Part shown: positions 52,303 through 60,928 of the stretch, piece after piece | Layout: each line of letters starts with the position of its first letter | How positions within the stretch are numbered: position 1 is the stretch's first letter | NCBI GenBank assembly: GCA_030430165.1 | Contig: JAUIGL010000011.1 | Span: 1 to 64,000 of the forward strand | Source of the DNA: a bacterium | GTDB taxonomy: Bacteria; Desulfobacterota; Binatia; HRBIN30; CADEER01 | Reading direction: 5' to 3' | Length of the DNA stretch: 64,000 nt | Notes under the pieces: model-generated | Databases searched by the model: none | What the model was told of the DNA's origin: nothing | What the model saw: only the letters and a program-made list of their open reading frames with translations | Program-made: the position numbers and the translations under genes

Positions 52303-53493
52303 CTAGCCAGTCCGCTCTTCGTAGCGAAACGTCACCCCCTCGAACTGGTCGCCGATGCTGCCGTCGAGACCGACTGGCCTGGGGTCGATACCGAACGACA
52401 GTCGCAGTTGCGCGGTGACATAGTGGCGGATCACGTTCCAGGCGAAAGGCGAATCGACTGCTTCGGGCTGACACCCATCGGTGCCGAGTCGCTGCAGGTT
52501 TTCTGGTACCGGCAGGCCTGCGTCGAGGGCGATCTGTACCACCCCGCCGCCCGCCTCGCCGATCTCGCAGATATCGCTCGGCTGCAGGTGTCCGGCGTTC
52601 TCGATGACGATCAACCGGGCCGGCACCTCGGCCCGGTCGAAGGTCGACTCGACGCGCTCGACCTCGACCACGGCGTCGATGTCGCCGGTGATCCACATCG
52701 ACGGGATACCGGGTAGCTCGGCGGTCGAGTCGGAGGAGAAGCCCGCCGACAGAGGAATGTAGGTGATGACGTCGGGCTCGCCGGCGAAGCGGATGGAAGT
52801 CCCGCCGCCGGCGGAGTGGCCGACGATGCCGATCGCGCTCGCATCCACCAGGCCTGCCAGTGGGCTGTCGTTGGAAGCGGATTCGCTTTCGATCAGGTCG
52901 ACGACCCTGCGGGTGAGGTCGGTGTCGTCGAGTGGGTCCTGCGGACGCGCACCGAGGGCGGCCGACAGGCCGCGCTCGAGGTAGTCGACCGAGGCGACGA
53001 CGAATCCCCACGAAGCGAGATGGGCGGTGAGAAAAGTCGACTGCAGCCGGTAGCTGGCGGCGCCGTGCGCGAAGATCACCAGAGGGAAGGGGCCGTCGCG
53101 GCTCGGGTCGACGTCGCGATAGGCGTCGGTGACGAACGGCGGGTTCGCATCGGCCGGCAGGATTGCGTCGATCGCCTCGGGCAGAAAATCGCGGATGAAG
53201 TACTCCTCGCGCTCGCGGCCGGCGGTGGAGTCCGGCACCGCCGGGTACCAAACCTCGACGGCGCGCGTATCGGCGCCGGTTTGTAGCTCGAGCGTCACCA
53301 CGCCGGCGGCGTGCTCGCCGGGCGACTGATAGACGGCGCCGCTGGGCACGAAGATCGTCTCGTCGTCGTCGCTGCAGGCATTGAGTGTGAAGGTAAGGAG
53401 CGTGAGCAGAGCGAGCCGCCCGACCACGTTCAACCCGGTCGTTGGCGGGATTGGAGTCGAAGTTGCCGTCTGCTGATTCGTTGTTTCCGACAT
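52303..53493 (-). CDS. Lipoprotein alpha/beta-hydrolase (PAF-acetylhydrolase/dienelactone-like)
   Basis: 396 residues. A hydrophobic segment and lipobox LLTFTLNAC (Cys ~40) is preceded by ~30 polar residues from ATG 53493; a GTG at VVGRLAL would give a shorter, more classical signal peptide. Core: VIFAHGAASYRLQSTFLTAHLASWGFVVASVDYLERG, nucleophile GIVGHSAGGGTSIRF, ITGDIDAVVEVER and IENAGHLQPSD with the late His. It resembles PET-hydrolase/PAF-AH-type lipases. Substrate unknown. GGGGGGAA precedes the chosen start. Confidence 0.82.
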   Translation of the reverse strand: MSETTNQQTATSTPIPPTTGLNVVGRLALLTLLTFTLNACSDDDETIFVPSGAVYQSPGEHAAGVVTLELQTGADTRAVEVWYPAVPDSTAGREREEYFIRDFLPEAIDAILPADANPPFVTDAYRDVDPSRDGPFPLVIFAHGAASYRLQSTFLTAHLASWGFVVASVDYLERGLSAALGARPQDPLDDTDLTRRVVDLIESESASNDSPLAGLVDASAIGIVGHSAGGGTSIRFAGEPDVITYIPLSAGFSSDSTAELPGIPSMWITGDIDAVVEVERVESTFDRAEVPARLIVIENAGHLQPSDICEIGEAGGGVVQIALDAGLPVPENLQRLGTDGCQPEAVDSPFAWNVIRHYVTAQLRLSFGIDPRPVGLDGSIGDQFEGVTFRYEERTG

Positions 53494-53562
53494 GGTGGTT
53501 CCCCCCATTTAGCCCTCGGACCGCTTTATCCTTTCACTGCGGCGCGGGTTTGGCCAATCGAG

Positions 53563-53632
53563 TCCCGCCGGGCGGATTCGAACCGCCACCGACGCCCTTA
53601 TGAGAGGCGCGTCCGTTCCTGCGGTCGGCGGG
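53563..53632 (-). tRNA. tRNA-like gene with CAT anticodon (Met/Ile2)
   Basis: 70 nt. Acceptor CCCGCCG/CGGCGGG, discriminator A, anticodon arm CGCCT-CTCATAA-GGGCG (anticodon CAT; the CTCATAA loop is typical of initiator/elongator Met), variable TCGGT, T arm GGCGG-TTCGAAT-CCGCC. The D arm is odd: ACCGCAGGAACGGACG, with a 3-bp CCG/CGG stem and 6-base loop, no TAGCTCAG block, about 3 nt short. No CCA encoded. It may be functional, decayed or a tRNA relic. Confidence 0.5.
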
Positions 53633-53649
53633 AGTCTCTTGCGGTGGAG

Positions 53650-53720
53650 TGCCACGGACCGGATTCGAACCGGTGCGCCCTGGGCTTCAACCAGGTGCTC
53701 TACCCCTGAGCTACCGCGGC
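53650..53720 (-). tRNA. tRNA-Phe (GAA)
   Basis: 71 nt. Acceptor GCCGCGG/CCGTGGC + A, D arm GCTC-AGGGGTA-GAGC, anticodon arm CCTGG-TTGAAGC-CCAGG (anticodon GAA; G after the anticodon is unusual for Phe, where A is normal), variable GCGC, T arm ACCGG-TTCGAAT-CCGGT. CCA not encoded. Confidence 0.8.
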
Positions 53721-53740
53721 GCCGACTTGGCGCGAGAAGG

Positions 53741-53813
53741 CTGCACGGGAAGGGCTCGAACCTTCACTGGACGGCTTAACAGGCCGCTGCTCTACCGATT
53801 GAGCTACCGTGCA
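53741..53813 (-). tRNA. tRNA-Asn (GTT)
   Basis: 73 nt. Acceptor TGCACGG/CCGTGCA + G, D arm GCTC-AATCGGTA-GAGC, anticodon arm GCGGC-CTGTTAA-GCCGT (GTT), T arm GAAGG-TTCGAGC-CCTTC. It is the first of three tRNAs transcribed together toward lower coordinates. CCA not encoded. Confidence 0.88.
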
Positions 53814-53840
53814 ACGAGATCCGACCGGGCTGCCATCGGC

Positions 53841-53875
53841 AAAAAAAAACCGCCGAGGGCGTGGCCCTGGGCGGT
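53841..53875 (-). terminator. Rho-independent terminator ahead of the tRNA cluster
   Basis: On the minus strand, ACCGCCCAGGGCCACGCCCTCGGCGGT folds into a long GC-rich hairpin followed by nine T. It ends a minus-strand transcript coming from above 53875, most simply the 33-codon ORF at 53911-54012, and shields the tRNA promoter region from read-through. Confidence 0.85.
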
Positions 53876-53910
53876 CTTGAAACTAGCGATGTATTTGCGC
53901 GCAAGTCCGC

Positions 53911-54012
53911 CTAGCCGAGATTCTCCTCGAAATTGGTAAACATCGGCATCGGCTTCGCGGCGGCGTACGTCGCGAGATCGGTGACGGGTTGGGCTTTCGG
54001 TTGCGGCTTCAT
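53911..54012 (-). CDS. 33-residue small ORF with its own terminator
   Basis: ATG 54012 to TAG 53911: MKPQPKAQPVTDLATYAAAK..FTNFEENLG, 33 residues. There is no clear Shine-Dalgarno upstream and no family recognised. The terminator hairpin with a T-run starts 36 bases past its stop, so at least a small transcript is probably made; that may be a small protein or an RNA gene. Composition is GC-typical and the ORF has no overlap with other genes. Confidence 0.45.
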   Translation of the reverse strand: MKPQPKAQPVTDLATYAAAKPMPMFTNFEENLG

Positions 54013-54086
54013 CCGGTGCGGTACTTAGCGCGGGGTATCCGCGGTGCCAAGGAGTTTCTACGATTGATGGAAGACAGTGCCGGAGA

Positions 54087-54190
54087 TCGTCCAAAGAACC
54101 GCCTGGCGGCGGTTCGGCCAAAGCCCGCGATTCGCTTCGCTCTCGCGGGCGGCCAAAGCGGAGCCTATGGCTCCGCGGCCAAATGGGGGC
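54087..54190. repeat. CCAAAG-punctuated modular hairpin array, copy C
   Basis: CGTCCAAAG, AACCGCC-TGGC-GGCGGTT, CGGCCAAAG, CCCGCGA-TTCGCTTCGC-TCTCGCGGG, CGGCCAAAG, CGGAGCC-TATG-GCTCCGC, GGCCAAATGGGGG. This copy has three clean hairpins, all different from those in copies A and B, while every joint keeps CCAAA. It lies between the 33-residue ORF and the end of the giant signalling gene. Confidence 0.75.
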
Positions 54191-54232
54191 TCGGGTTGTT
54201 TGCTTTTTGCGATTTGCGCTACTGCCGGACGA

Positions 54233-55054
54233 TCAGGGACGTGCTGGACGGTCGCGTTCGGCGCACAGCTCTTCGAAACGGGCGAGTGCCTGGTCGAGAT
54301 GCTCGGACTCGAACAGCTCGACGTGGTTGATGCGTTTTCCCGGCCGCAGAAACAATGCGAGGTAGTCGCTTTCGTAGCTGCCTCCGCCGCTGATCTCGCC
54401 GTAGCGGCGCACCGTGGCGATTCCTCCGTGGCGGTTGATCGCCGGCCAGAAGGCGCCCAGCTCGAGGAGGGTTCGGTCGGTCAGCTCGCGAAGCGCCAGC
54501 AGGCTGTCGACGTAGGTATCGGCTCCTTCGATTCGTCCCATTCCGGTGCGCCGGTGATCCTCGACCACCAGGTCGGCGCCGGCGTACGACGCGAGGATCG
54601 CTTCGCGGTCGATGTCGTCGGCGTTTATGGCATCCATCATTCGCTTGGCTGAGTCGAGAACTCCCGCCACTTCGGGCTCGATCTCGGCCCATCGCGCCCA
54701 GGCCTCGTCGAACCCGCGGCGTTGGTCGTCGAGGTCGAGCGAGATGGTGCGAACGTTCCGACCCGATTCGTCCGCTTCGACTACGTTGAGCGCATCGATC
54801 TCGAATCGTCCGTCGCTCGGGCCGCCGGCCAGGGTCACATGGCAGATTGCGATTCGCTCGCCGGCAGTGGCGATGAGCTTCTGGCTGGCGAACGCGCCGG
54901 ACTCGGCACGCGCCTTGGCGCTTTCGATGACGAAGTCGGTACCGCCGGCGAGCTGGACGGAGTGCCGTCGGTCCTCCCAGGAGCCGGTCGGCGGACTTGC
55001 CTCTCTCATCGCGTCCCAGTCGCGCGCGTTGAACGTGTCGATCCACTTTTGCAT
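54233..55054 (-). pseudogene. C-terminal piece of the broken cyclase/SnoaL-repeat gene (repeats 7 and 8)
   Basis: 273 residues in the frame starting near ATG 55054 (MQKWIDTFNARDWDAM). It continues the repeat pattern of the upstream frame: one A-type NTF2/SnoaL-like domain (RDWDAMREASPPTGSWEDRRHS) and one B-type (VVEDHRRTGMGRIEGADTYVDSLLALREL), ending QALARFEELCAERDRP. The two frames overlap at 55006-55054, and the junction needs a one-base frame shift near 55060-55100, so this is the tail of the same gene. It could in principle be translated separately. Confidence 0.75.
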
Positions 55055-58000
55055 GGCGTCGAACGCGACGTTGGGTTTGCGACTCTGGCGGTTGCGTCGT
55101 CGGTCTTTGCCGCTGCGAGCTCCTCGAACAGCGCCTTGGCGCGATCGAGGTGGTGGGTGTCGAAAAAGTCCATTTCGATGATCAGGCCGCGAGCGTTGCT
55201 CCTGGCGACGCTGATGAACGGGCTTTCGAATGATCCTCCGTCGCGGGTTCCGAGCCAGCACGCATCGAACAAGGATGCGCGCTCGGCCAGGCGAACGTGA
55301 TTCGCCCGCATCGTCACGTCGGGCGCCATCTCCGTCATGGTGCGGACCGATTTCGTGAACTCGGTTCCGCGCAGAGTGCCCCAACTCACCAGGCGGTGGT
55401 CGCGACCGATCACGTCCGGCACATGCAGAGCTTGGTAGGCCGCCCAATCGCGGCGATGAATGGAATCGACCATCGACAGCATGGTGTTCACCAATAGCGC
55501 ATCGGCTTCTCCCTCGGCGTCCTCGGCGAAGCGGCGGTCGAGCTCGGCGTACGCCGCTTCGAGATCGCTGACGTCGAAAGAGATTTGTGCGGTGCGCCGG
55601 CCGTCGGCGTCGACGCCGATCACCGAAAGCCATTCGAGCTCGCTCGGGCCGACGTCGCCGCCGTCACCGCGCCACAGGATACGCATCAGGGCCCAGCGGT
55701 CGCCGCGTGTCGCCAGGACCTCTCGCGATGGAATCTGGTTGGTGATCTCTGCCATTTGACGCGCTGCCTCGAGGTACTCTTCGCGGTTGGATTCGACCTG
55801 TGCCAGAGCGCGGTGGTCGACGTAGCGGAAGCTCGCGGCGAATTGGGCCGAGTAGGCCTCGAAGTCGAGTTTGCCGTCCGCCCCCAGCAGATCGTCGAAC
55901 TGCCGGGTCGCGGCGTTTGGGAAACGGTCGGTGACCGCCGGCGTTGCTCGGCTCAGCTCTTCGAACTGGGCCAGAGCCTCTCGGAACTGCTCGATGTCGT
56001 AGACATTCAGGCTGAGCACGCGCCCCTGTGAGTCGGAAGGCGTGACGCACAACAACCGATTCTCGAAGTAGCCGCCTGCGCGCGAGCCGTGCTGTGAGGT
56101 CAGCTGAAGCGTGACATCTCCCACCGTCCGTTGGTGGTGGACTCGATAGCTGGCGTCGGGGGAGAGCTCGTACAGCGCCTGCTGTGCTTCGATGAACTTG
56201 TCGATTGCGCGCAGGACCGATCCCCATCCGAGAGTGCGGTGGTCTTCGGCTTGAAAGGTCGGCGCCACGGCGGACCGAAGCCCTTCCCATTGGCGCTGGT
56301 TCAGCATCTCGACGAAGCGCACGGCCCGGGTCGCGGGTTCGCCGATCTGCGTCTGCCAGCGCAGGTCGAGCTCGACGTAGGCTGCATCCTCGTCGTCGAC
56401 GTCGTAGCGATCGTAGCTGACGATCAATCCGTTCGCGTCGACCTCGACCAGGCACAGTGAGTCGATCTCGCTGGGGCCGGCGGTTTCCGCGGCAAAGACG
56501 GTGGCGATGCGAACCACCGCGAGCCGGTCCTCGCGGGTTGCGAGGAGTTGCGACGACTCCTCGATCGCCGTCTCCAGCATCGGACGGCTGTACTCGAGGA
56601 ACTCCTCTCGATCGAGGTCGAGCTGAAACAGCTTTCGCTGGTCGCGGAAGCGAAGCGACGGGTGGTGTACCGCGGCAAACCCTTCGGCGTCGCGCTCGAC
56701 CCAGGCGCGACCGAACCCCTCGCGCCAGGCGCGCCAGGCGGCGTTGGTGACGTAGGTCTCGGCATCGGTCGAATCGACGAGCTCGGAGAAGCGCGCGAAC
56801 CAGTTCTCCGAGTCGCCGTCGTAGATGTCGAGCCGTCGGAAGCGGCCGTCTGGTGCGATTTCGGCGACGACGGTGGTGGGGATCTCGAACGAGCCGCCTT
56901 CGAGAGTTCCGCACCATCGACCGTGGGTGTAGAACCCGTGCGAGCTCCCTCGTTGGTGGTCGACGCGATAGCCGACGTCGGGTGACAGCTCGGCGAGGGT
57001 GCGGAAGTTCTGAACCCAGGCATCGGCCCCGCGGGTGGTGCCGAGCAGGGCCATGCTGCGGTGGTCGTACTGGACGAAGTCGTCGCTGCAGATCGCCGCC
57101 AGGGCTTTCCAGTCGCGTTGATTGATCAGGCGGACGGCGTCGTTGGTGCCCAACTTCTCTCCGTCGAGCATTTCGAGGTACGCGAGGGCTTCGGTTTCGT
57201 TCTCGGTGTCGAAGATCGTGAAACGGATTGCCCTGTGGGTGGAGTCGACCCGATACACGACGAGGCCGCCGGGCAGGGCGAGTGGATCTCCACCTTCGCT
57301 GTGTGCGGTATACTGGAGCCGGCTCATTGCCAGTCGTTCGCCTCGAGTGGCCAGCAACTCGACCTCGAACGCGCTCGCCGGTTGCTCCCACTGGAGACGC
57401 GTTCCCGCGAGCAGCTCCTCGAGGCCGCATTGGGTGCGGTTCGGCCGGCGGCGATCGTCGAAGACGAGGTCGGGCGAAAAGCTGGCGACATGTCCCTCCC
57501 AGTCGCGCGCTTGCCAGGTCCGTATCAGCGTTTCCTCGAGCCACCGGGTGGCGCGGTTGGCGAAGTGGGATTGCGGCCGCTCGGTCTCGGTGAGGGCATC
57601 GACGCGCGCGCGAGCCAGGGATTCTTGGTCGCCAGGCGCCGGGGGCCCGGAAGTGAGGAGGGATGCGCCCTTCTTGTCCCAGATGCGGTTGGCGCGCTGG
57701 CCTTCGATATCTGCCTCTGCGCGCAGTCCGCCGGCTCGCAGCGCGATCGCGAGAGCGCGCAAGGCATCTGCATGGTCGAGCAGGGCGTCGGTCGCTGCCG
57801 CGATGTCGACCGCGCGTCTGGCCAGCTCGACCGCTTCGCCGGCCCGGCCGCTGCGCGCCAGCGTCTCGGCGCGCACGCCGCGCCAGGCGATTGCCGCCTT
57901 GAGATCGTCGCCGGCGAGGGCCTCGCTGTCGCGCGATATCGCCTCTGCGTCGTCGACCCGATCCTGCGCCAACACGGCGCGCGCCAGCAAAGCCGCTGCG

Positions 58001-58332
58001 CGGGCGGCGTCGATGCCGAGGCCGAGGTCCTTCAACCCTTCGTAGGCCGGGCGCAGCGACTGCTCGGCGGCCTCGGCATCGCCCTCGAGCAGGGCGACCT
58101 GGCCGATCAGGGCGTCGACTGCGAGCACCCGCTGGGTGATACCGAGCTCTTCGACCATCTCGCGCGCCGCCGCGAGCATGTGCCGCGCCGCGTCGGTTCG
58201 CCCGCGAAGGGCCTCGAGCACTCCTTGGCAACTGAGCGCGACCGCCTCGACCGCCGGCGCGCCCTGGGTGATGCGCAACACCCGGACCACGTCGAGGCAG
58301 CGTCCGCTGGCCCTCGTCACCGGGCTCGGTCC
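55006..58332 (-). pseudogene. Middle piece of the broken cyclase/SnoaL-repeat gene (TPR end and repeats 1-6)
   Basis: In the same frame as the cyclase piece, starting right after the TGA; a GTG at 58320 could initiate 1104 residues. First ~210 residues are TPR-like helices (EALRGRTDAARHMLAAAREMVEELGITQR, LRPAYEGLKDLGLGIDAARAAALLARA). Then six NTF2/SnoaL-like domains alternate: A-type with RDWEGHVASFSPDLVFDDRR, B-type with RDWKALAAICSDDFVQYDHRSMALLG and so on. The last frame runs out at 55006 in unrelated residues (RSTPCKSGSTRST), showing the frame shift. Confidence 0.8.
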
Positions 58333-60855
58333 TCACAAGGCAGCGAGCGGCGCAATCGCGAGCACCGTGTTGGCGCGCCGCCGGTCGCCGGCGCGACGCG
58401 CTCCGGCCAGCGCCTGGTCGAGGGCGGCTTCGCAAGCACCGACTTGACCGAGTCGCGCCAGTGCCAGTGCCCGCACGTAGTGTCCCTTGGCTTCGCCGCT
58501 GTGGTCGCCTAGCTGGGCGAGCGCCCGCGTCGCCGCGGCGACCCGCTCGACGGTGTCTTGCAGCGACTCCGGCGCCGACAGTACCGCGAGCTGGCCGCTG
58601 AAGCAGTCGTGCCACGCTTGCAGACGCTCAGAACCGGCGGCGAAGCGTTCCAGCTCGGCCATCGCCGTTGCCGCCTCGGCAACGTTGCCCTCGGAGAGCA
58701 GCGCCTCGGACCAATCCAGAGCCAGCTCGGCGCGGTTCGGGTCGTCGCCAGACAGCCGCAGCATGGCGCGGCCGAGCAGGCTCGCGGCGAGCGCCAGGTC
58801 GTCGCCGGCGAGGGCGCGCCGCCCGGCGGCGGAAAGGCGCGCCGCCGCGCGCGCGCCGAGTTGGGCGCCGTGCTCGTCGAGCGGTCCGAGCTCGCCGAGC
58901 AGTTGATGCGCCTGCTCCAGGTGTCGTCCGAGAGTCTCGTCGTGCTCGGTGGTCTCGCCCCAGCGCGCTTCGATCCAGTTGGCGAGCCGCTCGTGGAGCT
59001 CGGCGCGGGTTCCCTTGAGCAGGCGCCGGTAGGCGGCGTCGCGGATCAGCACGTGGTGGAAGCGCAGCGCGGGCTCGCCGAACAGCCAGCCGGCGTCGCG
59101 CTCGATGAGCTCGGCGCGCTGCAGCGCCTCTAGCTGGGCGTCGAGGTTGTTGGCGCCCGGCGGCAGCAGCTCGGCGACCGCGCCGCGCGAAAAGTGGCGG
59201 CCGACTACCGCCGCGCGCTCGAGCACCGCGCAAAGCTGCGGATCGAGCTGCTCGATGCGCGCCGCTAGCAGAGCGTGGATGGTCGGCGGCATCTCCAGGC
59301 TGTCGAGCGCGGTGCCGGCGGTCCATCGCTCGCCGTCTCTTACCAGCGCGCCCTCGTGCACCAGCATGCGAACCAGCTCGCCGACGAAGAGTGGATTGCC
59401 CTCGCTGGTGGCGAGCACCTTGGCCGCCACCGCCGCCGGCAGATCGGTGGCGCCGATCGCGTTGGCGGCGAGCTGCATGGCGACGCCGGCGTCGAGGCCG
59501 CTCAGCGTGACCACGTCGGCAACCAGCGGCCCGGGTGTGGCGAGGGACGAGCGGACGTCGCGCAGCTCGGGGCGGCCGCCGATCAGGACCAACAGCGGGA
59601 CGCCGCGACCCCACTGCACCAGGTGCTCCACCAGATCGAGGAGCAGCGGCTCGGCCCATTGCAGGTCGTCGATGACCAGCACCACCGGCCGCGCCGCGGC
59701 GAGGCCAGCGAGCAGCCGGCGCACGACGAAGAAGGTTTCCTCGGGCGCCGCCGGGGCGCCGCTCAGCAAGGCGCCGATTCCGCCGGCGATGCGACCGCGT
59801 TCCTCGCTGTCGGGTAGCGCCGCCGCGACTGCGTTGCCAACCGTTTCCTCGGCGGCGCCGGCATCGAGGTCGAGCACTTCGCGCAATGCATCTGCAATCG
59901 GTTCGAAGGTGGTTCCCCCCGCTGCGTCGCAGTGTGCCGCCACGATCGTCGCCGACCTGCCGCCGCGCCGCGTGAACTCGTCGATCAAGCGAGACTTGCC
60001 GAGTCCGGGCGAGCCGAGCAGCACCGTCATGCGCGCTGCCGGGGTTGCGACGGCTTCATCGTAGACGGCGCCGATACGGGCGAGCTCTTGCTCGCGGCCG
60101 ACGAAGGCGACGACCTTGGCGCGCCGCGGCGGCTCGAGAGACTCCACCCGGTAGGCCTGGACCGCCTCGGCGCGGCCTTTGAGGCTGAACGAGCCGAGCA
60201 GCTCGACGGTGACCTGCGACTCGACCAGCCGATGCGTCGACTCGCCGATCACCACTTCGCCGTCGCCGCCCTGTTCCTGCAGGCGGGCGGCGACGTTCAC
60301 CGGGTCGCCGATGATCTCGGTCTCGTCCTTGGCGACGACCTCGCCGGTGTTGACGGCGACGCGCAACCCGGTCTGGCCGACCGCGCCGCGTTGCTGCTCG
60401 GCGAGTCGGCGGAACGATTGCTGCATGGCGACGGCGGCGTGAACCGCGCGCAGGGCATCGTCCTCGGCGACGCGCGGAATCCCGAATACCGCCTTGACGC
60501 CGTCGCCGAGCAGCTGGGTGACGACGCCCCCGTGGCCCTCCACCGCGCTGCGCGCCGCGGCGTAGTAGCTCTCCATGAAGCGGCGCGCCGATTCGGGGTC
60601 GAGTCGCTCGTGCAGGGCGGTCGAGCCGACGAGGTCGGCGAAGAGGATGGTGACGATCTTGCGGGCGCCGCTCTGCTCGGCGGCCCTCGGCGCCGCTGCG
60701 ACCCCGGCCACGGGAGTGCCGCACTCGTCGCAGAACTTGGCACTCGGGCGGAGCTCTGCGCCGCAGCTCGCGCAGACCGGGGTGAGGCGAGTCGCGCACT
60801 CCTCGCAGAACTTCGCGCCGGATCGATTCTCGTGATTGCAGGATGGGCAGTTCAT
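58333..60855 (-). CDS. Zinc-ribbon / class III nucleotidyl cyclase / AAA ATPase / TPR signalling protein, N-terminal piece
   Basis: 840 residues. Two zinc ribbons (Cys3, 6, 17, 20 and Cys28, 31, 42, 45) start it. The class III cyclase domain runs ~65-245: ILFADLVGSTALHERL with a metal-binding Asp, LLGDGVKAVFGIPRVAEDDALRAVHAA and GEVVAKDETEIIGDPVNVAARLQ. An AAA/ORC-like ATPase follows from ~255: Walker A VLLGSPGLGKSRL, Walker B VVLVIDDLQWAEP. TPR-like helices make up the end. It stops at TGA 58335-58333, yet the downstream frame continues in phase (GPSPVTRASGRCLD) for another ~1100 codons. Expected role: cAMP production or an ATPase-gated sensor; ligand unknown. Confidence 0.9.
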   Translation of the reverse strand: MNCPSCNHENRSGAKFCEECATRLTPVCASCGAELRPSAKFCDECGTPVAGVAAAPRAAEQSGARKIVTILFADLVGSTALHERLDPESARRFMESYYAAARSAVEGHGGVVTQLLGDGVKAVFGIPRVAEDDALRAVHAAVAMQQSFRRLAEQQRGAVGQTGLRVAVNTGEVVAKDETEIIGDPVNVAARLQEQGGDGEVVIGESTHRLVESQVTVELLGSFSLKGRAEAVQAYRVESLEPPRRAKVVAFVGREQELARIGAVYDEAVATPAARMTVLLGSPGLGKSRLIDEFTRRGGRSATIVAAHCDAAGGTTFEPIADALREVLDLDAGAAEETVGNAVAAALPDSEERGRIAGGIGALLSGAPAAPEETFFVVRRLLAGLAAARPVVLVIDDLQWAEPLLLDLVEHLVQWGRGVPLLVLIGGRPELRDVRSSLATPGPLVADVVTLSGLDAGVAMQLAANAIGATDLPAAVAAKVLATSEGNPLFVGELVRMLVHEGALVRDGERWTAGTALDSLEMPPTIHALLAARIEQLDPQLCAVLERAAVVGRHFSRGAVAELLPPGANNLDAQLEALQRAELIERDAGWLFGEPALRFHHVLIRDAAYRRLLKGTRAELHERLANWIEARWGETTEHDETLGRHLEQAHQLLGELGPLDEHGAQLGARAAARLSAAGRRALAGDDLALAASLLGRAMLRLSGDDPNRAELALDWSEALLSEGNVAEAATAMAELERFAAGSERLQAWHDCFSGQLAVLSAPESLQDTVERVAAATRALAQLGDHSGEAKGHYVRALALARLGQVGACEAALDQALAGARRAGDRRRANTVLAIAPLAAL

Positions 60856-60928
60856 CGGTGCCTGGCGGGAAGAGAAGGTCGTTTCCTATCATTCCGCGGT
60901 GGACCGGGTCGAACCTCGGCCGGGTCCT

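Noticed and set aside
53804-54121. 105-codon minus-strand frame over the terminator and tRNA edge
   Set aside because: It reads through the poly-T hairpin and tRNA-Asn, with no start signal; the 33-codon ORF in another frame ends before the terminator.
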